From a bacterium (lineage in GTDB: Bacteria; SZUA-79; Acidulodesulfobacterales; Acidulodesulfobacteraceae): a DNA stretch of 12,624 bases. The stretch covers positions 1 through 12,624 of the forward strand of contig JAJYYS010000033.1 of the NCBI GenBank assembly GCA_021800745.1, given 5' to 3'. Shown in pieces: positions 7,044 through 12,624 of this stretch. The translations under genes and the position numbers were made by a program. Each line of letters begins with the position of its first letter. The stretch's first letter is position 1. Under the pieces are notes generated by a model. The model was not told the origin of the DNA, did no database searches, and saw nothing but the letters and a program-made list of their open reading frames with translations.

Positions 7044-8744
7044 ATGTATATGCTTAAAACTTTAAAATCAAAGCTTTATTTTATTATAGCGGGAGGTTTT
7101 ATTTTTATCCTGCTGGTCAATCTTTTGCTGATTATTTATTCTAACGGCTTAAAAAACGAAACGATAAACTCCGACGTTATTTCCAGCACCTCGACGGGAA
7201 TTAAAACCTTAAAGGGCAATCTCTTGCAGATTATCCTTTTATCCCACATAAAAATGCTTAAAATGAACGCGGTAAAATCTAAAAAAGCGAAAGCGAAAAT
7301 AGAAAAATACTACGACGCGAAAATATTAAAATTAGCCGGCGATTCAAAACAGGTTTTCTCAAACGTAAATAATGCCCTTATAGGATACACTATGGGTTTC
7401 GGCAAGGTTAAAGCGGCTTCCGTCTTCGGAACCGACAAATCGAAACTGCAAAGATTTTCGTCCAAAAAAACCGGCGTTCTTTTAAAAAGTCTCAAAAGTA
7501 AATTTTATATATTTCGCCCCATTGTCGGCAGGCTTTTAAAATATCCTCTTCTTCTGGGCGGAGCGATGAGCACGAAATATTTCGACAACCAGCTAAGTCC
7601 GATGGTTGCCCAGATAACTCAGGTTAACGGCATTATAAAAAACTCGTATTATAAAAAGATAAAGTTGCTCGATTATATATTTATAGCATTCCCGATAGCT
7701 TTTTTAATAGGCGCGGTTATAATCATGCTTTATTTTAAAAAATCGGTCATAAGAGTCTTGAACTTAGTCGATGTAAAAATCAAGCAGATCGCCGGCGGCG
7801 ATCTTACCTCTAAAATCAAAATATCCGGCGTCCATAAAGAAAGCGAAATAGGTATCCTTATTGAACAGGTAAACAGCTTAGTAGATTCTTTATCCGGCAA
7901 TGTAAGGGGCATAGTCAGCACTTCCAACTCATTAAGCTCCCAGTCGGAACAGCTGAATTCATCTTCCAAGGAGTTCGAAAAAACCATAGAGCAGATGAGG
8001 GAAAAAGCCTCCAGAATAATAGAATCCATTAAACAGATGTCCATAGCCATCATAGAAGTAGCCAAGAACTCTTCCTCTTCCGCCCAGAAGGCTCAGGAAA
8101 CCGAAAAAGTCGTCGATTACGGCACTAAGTCCGTTCAGGACGTGGCGCGCGAGATGAAAAACATAGAAAAGACCGTATCCGCCGTATCCGCCACCATTAC
8201 CGAACTCGGCTCTTCTTCGGAAAAAATCGGCGAAATCATAGGCGTAATAAACGACATAGCCGACCAGACAAACCTTCTCGCCTTAAACGCCGCAATAGAA
8301 GCCGCCAGAGCCGGAGAACAGGGAAGGGGCTTTGCCGTAGTAGCGGACGAGGTAAGAAAGTTAGCCGAAAGAACTACCAAAGCTACCAAAGAGATAGAAT
8401 CGATGATACTGAGCATCCAGAGAAACACCCAGGATGCCGTTATCTCTATGCAGAAAGGAAAAGAGGAGGTCTCCAAAGGAGCAGAGATTGCCGGAAAGTC
8501 CGCCGAGGCGATATCCAACATAAACTCTTTAATGCTTAAACTGAAAGAGATGATAACGCAGATTGCCACGGCCTCCGAAGAGCAGTCCCAGGTGAGCGAA
8601 GAGATATCCCTTTCCTCCGAAGAAATTATTAAAGCGCAGGACAGCGCACAGGCTGGTTCGAGACAGGTCATAGCTTCTTCGGAAGAGCTTGCGAGAATGG
8701 CTTTGGATTTGTCCAATATGGTAAGGATGTTTAAGACGGCGTAA
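7044..8744 (+). CDS. Methyl-accepting chemotaxis protein (transmembrane chemoreceptor)
   Basis: Membrane receptor that senses a signal and controls CheA kinase through CheW. In order: membrane helix 1 (about 12-32), a mostly helical periplasmic region (about 35-208), membrane helix 2 (about 211-230), HAMP (about 231-284), and the cytoplasmic coiled-coil signalling domain to the end. The hairpin tip is highly conserved: [19 protein letters not shown] then [18 protein letters not shown] (about 408-444). The C-terminal arm after the tip is about 145 residues, near 20 heptads. There is no CheR/CheB-tethering pentapeptide; the protein ends FKTA. The periplasmic part matches no sensor domain I can name and has a Lys-rich patch near 78-88. 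Two in-frame ATGs are possible. With GGGGGG at 7035-7040, the second (7050) has better spacing, 9 nt instead of 3. A FliA-like promoter lies upstream and no che gene is adjacent, so it is an orphan receptor gene. Confidence 0.93.
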   Translation: MYMLKTLKSKLYFIIAGGFIFILLVNLLLIIYSNGLKNETINSDVISSTSTGIKTLKGNLLQIILLSHIKMLKMNAVKSKKAKAKIEKYYDAKILKLAGDSKQVFSNVNNALIGYTMGFGKVKAASVFGTDKSKLQRFSSKKTGVLLKSLKSKFYIFRPIVGRLLKYPLLLGGAMSTKYFDNQLSPMVAQITQVNGIIKNSYYKKIKLLDYIFIAFPIAFLIGAVIIMLYFKKSVIRVLNLVDVKIKQIAGGDLTSKIKISGVHKESEIGILIEQVNSLVDSLSGNVRGIVSTSNSLSSQSEQLNSSSKEFEKTIEQMREKASRIIESIKQMSIAIIEVAKNSSSSAQKAQETEKVVDYGTKSVQDVAREMKNIEKTVSAVSATITELGSSSEKIGEIIGVINDIADQTNLLALNAAIEAARAGEQGRGFAVVADEVRKLAERTTKATKEIESMILSIQRNTQDAVISMQKGKEEVSKGAEIAGKSAEAISNINSLMLKLKEMITQIATASEEQSQVSEEISLSSEEIIKAQDSAQAGSRQVIASSEELARMALDLSNMVRMFKTA

Positions 8745-8758
8745 AATTAAAAAAAAAA

Positions 8759-8787
8759 TTGATTTTTTAAATTTTATGTTTTATAAT
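8759..8787 (+). promoter_or_regulatory. Sigma70-like promoter for a candidate small RNA
   Basis: TTGATT (8759-8764), a 17-nt spacer and a perfect TATAAT (8782-8787) lie in the AT-rich stretch just after the chemoreceptor stop. A start near 8794-8795 would give a transcript ending at the terminator at 8881. AT-rich DNA throws up chance matches, so support comes mainly from the paired terminator. Confidence 0.45.
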
Positions 8788-8794
8788 TTAAATA

Positions 8795-8881
8795 TTAGAG
8801 GTTTTATGTTTTCATCTTAACTCCTCAATGTAATGTCCTCCTAACCTGCCGGTTATCAACTACTTCCGGCAGGTTTTTTTT
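8795..8881 (+). ncRNA. Candidate small RNA (about 87 nt) with CU-rich motifs
   Basis: The region between a consensus-spaced promoter and a strong intrinsic terminator contains no ORF longer than a few codons. The predicted RNA has a largely unpaired 5' part carrying two CU-rich elements: CTCCTC (8821-8826) and TCCTCCT (8836-8842). The second is a perfect complement to AGGAGGA, the type of ribosome-binding site used in this genome, for example before the tautomerase gene. A 10-bp hairpin plus eight U residues forms the 3' end. This layout is common in trans-acting regulatory RNAs, but no known RNA family is recognised. It may instead be only the 3' untranslated region of the chemoreceptor mRNA. 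A tiny M-K-T reading frame with a good ribosome-binding site lies on the opposite strand. Confidence 0.35.
8843..8881 (+). terminator. Rho-independent terminator
   Basis: Perfect 10-bp stem AACCTGCCGG (8843-8852) and CCGGCAGGTT (8866-8875), 13-nt loop, and a run of eight T at 8874-8881. It acts on the plus strand and ends the chemoreceptor transcript and the candidate small RNA. No T-run follows it on the minus strand. Confidence 0.92.
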
Positions 8882-8893
8882 GTAATAAAAATA

Positions 8894-8922
8894 TTGACAT
8901 TAAGGCGATTTTTATTTATACT
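8894..8922 (+). promoter_or_regulatory. Promoter of tRNA-Asn
   Basis: TTGACA (8894-8899), perfect to consensus, a 17-nt spacer, and TATACT (8917-8922, 5 of 6). The start near 8929 gives a leader of about 30 nt before the mature tRNA. It begins only 13 bp after the terminator T-run, so the tRNA is a separate unit. Confidence 0.75.
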
Positions 8923-8959
8923 ATCTATCGATTGTTACGTTAATATTTTTCATCTCTAT

Positions 8960-9035
8960 TCCCCGATAGCTCAGCCGGCAGAGCAAGTGACTGTTAATCA
9001 CTGGGTCGATGGTTCGAATCCGTCTCGGGGAGCCA
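8960..9035 (+). tRNA. tRNA-Asn (anticodon GUU)
   Basis: Complete cloverleaf of 76 nt. The acceptor stem TCCCCGA pairs over 7 bp with TCGGGGA, followed by discriminator G and an encoded CCA (9033-9035). D stem is GCTC/GAGC. The anticodon stem AGTGA/TCACT encloses loop CTGTTAA, whose GTT anticodon reads Asn codons AAU and AAC. T arm is GATGG TTCGAAT CCGTC. There is no other tRNA in tandem and no obvious hairpin terminator just downstream. No duplicate of its 3' end was seen that would suggest an integration site. Confidence 0.97.
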
Positions 9036-9096
9036 TTACAATGTACCGTTAATTTCACAATCTAAGATAATCAATAAATTCAAATATACGATTATT

Positions 9097-9318
9097 TTAC
9101 TGCTCAAAATACCGCAAGACAATTATTGCAAATATTAAAACGGCCGCTGAAAGCATTATGAAATATATAACATTGTAAACGGCTATGCCTATAATTAAAT
9201 AAAAAATTAAAATTAACCGCTTTATTTTTTTTAACTCTTCGCCTCTCAATAAATAACCGGCAATAAACGCGACTATTATGTAAATCGCCGATTCTAGAAT
9301 AACGGCACTAATATTCAT
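9097..9318 (-). CDS. Small hydrophobic membrane protein of unknown function
   Basis: Predicted 73-residue protein of a family I do not recognise. It is almost entirely hydrophobic, with likely membrane helices at about 4-24, 34-52 and 53-70, a charged loop RGEELKKIKR at 25-34 and a short tail RYFEQ. By the positive-inside rule the loop at 25-34 would be cytoplasmic. It lies 32 bp downstream of the UDP-glucuronate decarboxylase gene on the same strand and could be the last gene of that operon. No clear ribosome-binding site precedes the ATG at 9318, which lowers confidence. Composition fits a real membrane protein better than random AT-rich DNA. The 60 bp between its stop and the convergent tRNA shows no clear terminator. 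Confidence 0.55.
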   Translation of the reverse strand: MNISAVILESAIYIIVAFIAGYLLRGEELKKIKRLILIFYLIIGIAVYNVIYFIMLSAAVLIFAIIVLRYFEQ

Positions 9319-9350
9319 ATTTGGATTATTATCGTATATTTTTATTATTG

Positions 9351-10283
9351 TTATTCTATTAATTTTTTAAAATATTCCACCGTATTTTTAATACCGCTTT
9401 CTATATCTACCTTAGGGTTATATCCCAGTTTAGTTTTTGCAAGCGTTAAATCCGGATTTCTCTGAATCGGGTCGTCTTTAGGCAGTCCTACGAATTTTAT
9501 TTTAGATTTCGAGCCGGTAAGGCGTATAACCAGCTTTGCAAAATCGGCTATGGTAAATTCGTAATTATTTCCCATATTAACCGGTCCGGTAAATCCGCTT
9601 CTATCTTCGATAAACAGCATAATCCCGTCTATTAAATCCGATACGTAGCAGAAAGAGCGGGTCTGTTTTCCGTCTCCATAAACCGTTAAATCTTCGCCCT
9701 TTATCGCCTGAACTATAAAATTGGAAACTACCCTGCCGTCGTTTTCCAGCATTTTAGGTCCGTATGTATTGAAAACTCTTATTACTTTTATATCCGTTCC
9801 GTATCGCCTGTGATAATCGAACATAATCGTTTCCGCAGCCCTTTTTCCTTCGTCATAGCAAGACCTTATAGAAACGGGATTAACATTGCCGTTATAATTT
9901 TCTGGCTGGGGATGAACGGACGGCGAACCGTAAACTTCCGAAGTAGAAGTGTGTAGAACCGGTATATTAAGGCGCGCTGCGTTTTCCATAACGTTAAATA
10001 TGCCGTAAACGTTGTCTTTCATAGTTTTCAAAGGGTCTCTTTGATAATGAGGAACCGACGCCGGACAGGCGAGGTTAACTATAAAATCGGCCTCTATGCT
10101 AAACGGCCGGCTTATATCTCCTCTGATGACTTCAAAAGCAGGATTGCCCGTAAATTCTTTTATATTATTCTTAGACCCCGTATAAAAATTATCCATGCAT
10201 AAAACTTCATGTCCTATTTTTAAAAGCCTTTCGCATAAGTTAGAACCGATAAAACCCGCTCCGCCAGTTACAAGCACTCTCAT
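9351..10283 (-). CDS. UDP-glucuronate decarboxylase (UDP-xylose synthase)
   Basis: NAD-dependent extended short-chain dehydrogenase/reductase that converts UDP-glucuronate to UDP-xylose through a 4-keto intermediate. It supplies a sugar for lipopolysaccharide, capsule or glycan synthesis in the cytoplasm. Its 310 residues match the family. Features are the Rossmann motif GGAGFIGSN (7-15), NLACPAS (70-76), and the catalytic group T114, E116 (TSTSEVYG), Y143 and K147 (SCYDEGKR). The UXS-characteristic stretches FNTYGPKM, NDGRVVSNF (181-189) and YGDGKQTRSFCYVSDL (202-217) follow. The SCYDEGKR and RSFCYVSDL runs distinguish it from UDP-glucose epimerases and dTDP-glucose dehydratases. Only 3 bp separate its ATG from the cbiH stop, and its GGAGG ribosome-binding site lies inside the cbiH 3' end. 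It is therefore probably co-transcribed with the cobalamin genes, without an obvious pathway link. Confidence 0.92.
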   Translation of the reverse strand: MRVLVTGGAGFIGSNLCERLLKIGHEVLCMDNFYTGSKNNIKEFTGNPAFEVIRGDISRPFSIEADFIVNLACPASVPHYQRDPLKTMKDNVYGIFNVMENAARLNIPVLHTSTSEVYGSPSVHPQPENYNGNVNPVSIRSCYDEGKRAAETIMFDYHRRYGTDIKVIRVFNTYGPKMLENDGRVVSNFIVQAIKGEDLTVYGDGKQTRSFCYVSDLIDGIMLFIEDRSGFTGPVNMGNNYEFTIADFAKLVIRLTGSKSKIKFVGLPKDDPIQRNPDLTLAKTKLGYNPKVDIESGIKNTVEYFKKLIE

Positions 10284-10286
10284 AAT

Positions 10287-11111
10287 CTAATTTTCCTCCG
10301 CTATATTTTTCTCGATATTATTTTTGCTTAAATCGTATTTATTTCCGTATCCCCTTCTGGTTATCATATACAAATCGTTCACGTATGTGTTGCCGTTTCC
10401 GATTATTATCGTGGTATTCATACTTACGATATCGAATTTATCTATATTTTCGAGCGTCGTTATAATTATCTCTTCGTCGGGTCTAGTCGCCGCCTTTGCG
10501 ATAACGGCAGGCCTGTCTTTACCGATATTTTCCAGAAGGATATTTTTTGCGATAGTCAGTTCTTCTTTTCTCTTCATGCTCTTGGGATTATAGATTATTA
10601 TCACGAAATCTCCAGCCGCCGCCGCCCTTAATCTTTTTTCTATGTCTTTCCACGGAGTTAAAAGATTAGACAAAGATATAACGCAAAAATCGTTGGTTAT
10701 CGGCGCTCCAGCCGCCGCCGAAACTGCGCAGAAAGCCGGAATGCCGGGTATTATTTCCACGGGAATTTTTCCGGTGAGTGATTCTTTGTCTATAATTTCG
10801 AGCAGAAGACCGCTCATTCCGTAAATGCCGGCGTCGCCTCCCGAAACAAGCGCTACGGATTTGCCTTCCAAAGATTTTTTAACCGCCGCTTCGCATCTTT
10901 TAATTTCGTCTTTCATATTGAACGGAAGTCTTTCCTGTTTTTCGCTTAATATATCTCCTATATGCCTCAAATATGAAGAATAACCTATTATTACTTCCGC
11001 CTCTTTTATGGCTTCGAGAGCTTTTTTGCTTAAATGTTCTGTGTCTCCAGGACCGGTTCCTATAACCGTTATATTTCCGTATGATTCTGACCGTCCGCCG
11101 TTTAATTCCAT
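10287..11111 (-). CDS. cbiH: Precorrin-3B / cobalt-factor III C17-methyltransferase
   Basis: SAM-dependent methyltransferase (CobJ/CbiH, TP_methylase fold) that methylates C17 and drives ring contraction in corrin synthesis. Motifs include the N-terminal GTGPGD (18-23), GYSSYL (43-48), the SAM-binding SGGDAGIYGM (90-99), IIPGIPAF (120-127), NDFCVISLSNLLTPW (140-154), IYNPKSMKR (173-181) and a closing TRRGY. Length (274) fits a stand-alone enzyme. Because the neighbour is CbiG, which occurs only in the anaerobic pathway, the CbiH (cobalt-containing substrate) name is preferred over CobJ. The start has an excellent ribosome-binding site, AAGGAGGGTG at 11125-11116. A 92-bp gap after cbiG contains a short CGCC/GGCG hairpin and TATAAT-like boxes, so an internal promoter is possible but unproven. 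Confidence 0.92.
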   Translation of the reverse strand: MELNGGRSESYGNITVIGTGPGDTEHLSKKALEAIKEAEVIIGYSSYLRHIGDILSEKQERLPFNMKDEIKRCEAAVKKSLEGKSVALVSGGDAGIYGMSGLLLEIIDKESLTGKIPVEIIPGIPAFCAVSAAAGAPITNDFCVISLSNLLTPWKDIEKRLRAAAAGDFVIIIYNPKSMKRKEELTIAKNILLENIGKDRPAVIAKAATRPDEEIIITTLENIDKFDIVSMNTTIIIGNGNTYVNDLYMITRRGYGNKYDLSKNNIEKNIAEEN

Positions 11112-11203
11112 TAAACACCCTCCTTTTCTATTATAATAAGCTAATCCCGATTCTGAAATCTATTATACGCCTAACGGCGGTTCAGGAAAACACGTCGATT
11201 AAG

Positions 11204-12538
11204 TTAAGAAACGATTGCCGCCGCTACCGTAACATTTCTTTTTTTTTCTTTAGGTATCAGCAGTTTCCCGCCGTTTTTTGCAGACATCGCCGCGCAAGGT
11301 TCGCAGACGGAATATGCGCCGGTGTGTTTAAAACTTGCCGACCGTTCTATATTTAGAACTGCCTCTTTTTCTTTTTTATTGTTTTTTTTATTTTTATTAG
11401 AATCCATAAAGGCGTTTATTTCGTCTTTATCATAAAAGTCTATAAAATTCCCGTATTTATATCCGAATTCCAGCAGCCCGGCCTCGTTTCTTTTTAAGTC
11501 TATCGTAGCAACGTTCCTTATTGACTTAAGCGATAAATTATTTTCCTTAAAAACCGAAGATATAAAATCTTCTATCTCTTTAAATTTAGTATTCTTATTG
11601 CAGCCTATGCCTACGGTTAATCGTCTCGGCCTTAAAAGCGCAATATTTTCGGCTTCCGCAATATTTTTCAGGCTTTCTTTTAAAGAAATGACCGCCGTCT
11701 TTTCAGCTCCCGGATTTGCGGTATTTAAACCTTCCGACAAAATTATTCTCTTTGCGTTTTTAAACCCGCTTATATAAGACTTTATTTCCCGCATGTTAAA
11801 AATATTATCTTCGTCTATGTATATCCTTATCTCTTCTCCGCAAATAGAAGCTTTATTGAATATTTTTATTTTGCTTTCCCCGTCTTCTATAAACAGGCCG
11901 AACCTATCCGCGAACATATCCAAAGAAAAATTTCCGGTTGCATCCGTCGCGGTGGTAATTACCGGAATTGCTCCGTTTCCTATGTACCCTGCGGTTTCCT
12001 CGGCAAATTTATTAGCGCCTCCCGTATGCCCGGAAAGCAGGCTGACTACGAATTTGCCGGCTTCGTCTATCGCTATAACACCGGGGTCGCTGAATTTATC
12101 TTTAAGAAAAGGCGCGATAATTCTGACCGCCGCCCCCGCCGCCAGAAAAAAGACGATGAAATCGTATCCGCGGAACAGCTTTTTAATAAAATAATCTTCT
12201 GATAATTTTTTATATCTTTCGATGCCGGTCTTCAGAAGTTTTATCCCATTGGCAGAAAGCTCTTCTAAAGCCGATATTTCCTTCTGCAAACCCAAGGCGT
12301 GCGGCGTTAATCCGGTTTTTTCTTCTCCGATAAAAAAATGCAGATTTATAATTTCGGAAATGTCAGGAATATCGGCTTCGATGCGCGCTTTGAGCTTTTT
12401 TGCCATGCCGCCGTATATTTTAACCGCTTTCTTTAAAGAATTTTCCGAGGTTATTATAAGGGCGATATTCTTAATTTTAAATACGGCGTCAGACGGTATT
12501 TCCACCGTTTCTGAATCCGTGCGAAAAGCTCTTATCAT
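11204..12538 (-). CDS. cbiG: Cobalt-precorrin-5A hydrolase
   Basis: Anaerobic-pathway enzyme that opens the delta-lactone of cobalt-precorrin-5A and removes C20 as acetaldehyde. The N-terminal part starts IALIITSENSL (25-35). The conserved centre holds FLAAGAAVRIIAPFLKDK (131-148), DPGVIAIDE, SLLSGHTGGANKFA (166-179) and PVITTATDATG (192-202). The C-terminal domain has LTVGIGCNK (307-315) and GAYSVCEPCAAM followed by GGKLLIPKEKK (407-433). At 444 residues it is longer than typical CbiG (about 320-370). Extra sequence lies near residues 45-118 and in a Lys/Asn-rich insertion at about 379-392. The annotated ATG has no clear ribosome-binding site, and its first 17 codons overlap the 3' end of cbiF in another frame. 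A start nearer residue 20 would fit the family but has no standard start codon other than GTG at codon 12. Confidence 0.9.
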   Translation of the reverse strand: MIRAFRTDSETVEIPSDAVFKIKNIALIITSENSLKKAVKIYGGMAKKLKARIEADIPDISEIINLHFFIGEEKTGLTPHALGLQKEISALEELSANGIKLLKTGIERYKKLSEDYFIKKLFRGYDFIVFFLAAGAAVRIIAPFLKDKFSDPGVIAIDEAGKFVVSLLSGHTGGANKFAEETAGYIGNGAIPVITTATDATGNFSLDMFADRFGLFIEDGESKIKIFNKASICGEEIRIYIDEDNIFNMREIKSYISGFKNAKRIILSEGLNTANPGAEKTAVISLKESLKNIAEAENIALLRPRRLTVGIGCNKNTKFKEIEDFISSVFKENNLSLKSIRNVATIDLKRNEAGLLEFGYKYGNFIDFYDKDEINAFMDSNKNKKNNKKEKEAVLNIERSASFKHTGAYSVCEPCAAMSAKNGGKLLIPKEKKRNVTVAAAIVS

Positions 12539-12624
12539 AAAGTTTCGACCTGTTTTCTTTGAAATATTTTCCCCTTAAAGCCTCTCCGACTATTAAAACC
12601 GCCATATTTTTGACGGAAAATTCC
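12489..12624 (-). CDS. cbiF: Cobalt-precorrin-4 C11-methyltransferase, C-terminal end (cut by window edge)
   Basis: I translated the right edge in the minus-strand frame not used by cbiG. Forty-four codons run from 12623 to a TGA at 12491-12489. The peptide includes KNMAVLIVGEALRG, then RSKLYDKSFSHGFR, the conserved end of CbiF/CobM methyltransferases, where RSKLYD..F.H.FR is typical. This enzyme methylates C11 of cobalt-precorrin-4 and acts directly before CbiG, which agrees with the gene order. It overlaps the cbiG reading frame by 50 bp. Only the C-terminus is visible, so catalytic motifs cannot be judged. Confidence 0.82.
   Translation of the reverse strand, partial: EFSVKNMAVLIVGEALRGKYFKENRSKLYDKSFSHGFRNGGNTV

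Noticed and set aside
8135..8716. 193-codon open frame on the minus strand inside the chemoreceptor gene
   Set aside because: It mirrors the regular coiled-coil codon pattern of the receptor, is rich in Ser/Ile/Ala without recognisable motifs, and lacks a credible ribosome-binding site.
8960..9035. tRNA-Asn as an attachment site for an integrated element
   Set aside because: No integrase gene, no repeat of the tRNA 3' end and no change to mobile-type gene content on either side.
11112..11203. Cobalamin riboswitch between cbiG and cbiH
   Set aside because: The gap is only 92 nt and shows no B12-box or extended aptamer structure; a riboswitch, if any, would lie upstream of the cbi operon outside the window.
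11793..12194. 133-codon plus-strand frame inside cbiG
   Set aside because: Antisense to the conserved SGHTGGAN region of cbiG; no independent support.

Overview
The window reads as chromosomal DNA of an AT-rich, diderm (Gram-negative) bacterium. It carries an RND efflux permease with a lipoprotein adaptor, type IV pilus motor and platform genes, a chemoreceptor behind a flagellar-type promoter, and anaerobic-pathway (cobalt-first) cobalamin genes. CbiG is specific to the oxygen-independent B12 route, so an anaerobe or facultative anaerobe is likely. The mix would suit a deltaproteobacterial-type lineage (for example the Sva0485/Acidulodesulfobacterales-like group), but that is a low-confidence guess from gene content alone. 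Nothing points to a phage, plasmid, insertion sequence or CRISPR locus.

Layout. Positions 1-2503 (minus) hold an efflux operon: a lipoprotein membrane-fusion adaptor followed 26 bp later by an RND permease that runs off the left edge. A sigma70-like promoter lies at 2607-2636. Positions 2646-6833 (minus) read as one long operon: a 4-oxalocrotonate-tautomerase-like protein, type I 3-dehydroquinate dehydratase (aroD, 4-bp overlap), the PilB ATPase with an MshEN-like N-terminus, and the PilC platform protein. A strong extended -10 promoter sits at 6866-6894. Between pilB and pilC a good ribosome-binding site leads into an AUG followed directly by a stop.

The divergent segment 6834-9035 (plus) holds a methyl-accepting chemotaxis protein preceded by a sigma28 (FliA)-like promoter. 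After it comes a short region with its own sigma70-like promoter and a strong intrinsic terminator, which may be a small RNA gene of about 87 nt. A tRNA-Asn(GUU) with a near-consensus promoter follows.

Positions 9097-12624 (minus) hold a tightly packed run: the tail of cbiF, cbiG, cbiH, a UDP-glucuronate decarboxylase (UDP-xylose synthase), and a small three-helix membrane protein. The three cbi genes catalyse successive steps of corrin ring synthesis. The decarboxylase makes UDP-xylose for surface polysaccharides and seems to share the B12 transcript only by position.

The least ordinary signals are the candidate small RNA with CU-rich, anti-Shine-Dalgarno-like motifs at 8795-8881, the FliA-type promoter with exact spacing, the start-stop element before pilC, the MshEN-like motif pair in PilB, and the coupling of a tautomerase to aroD.
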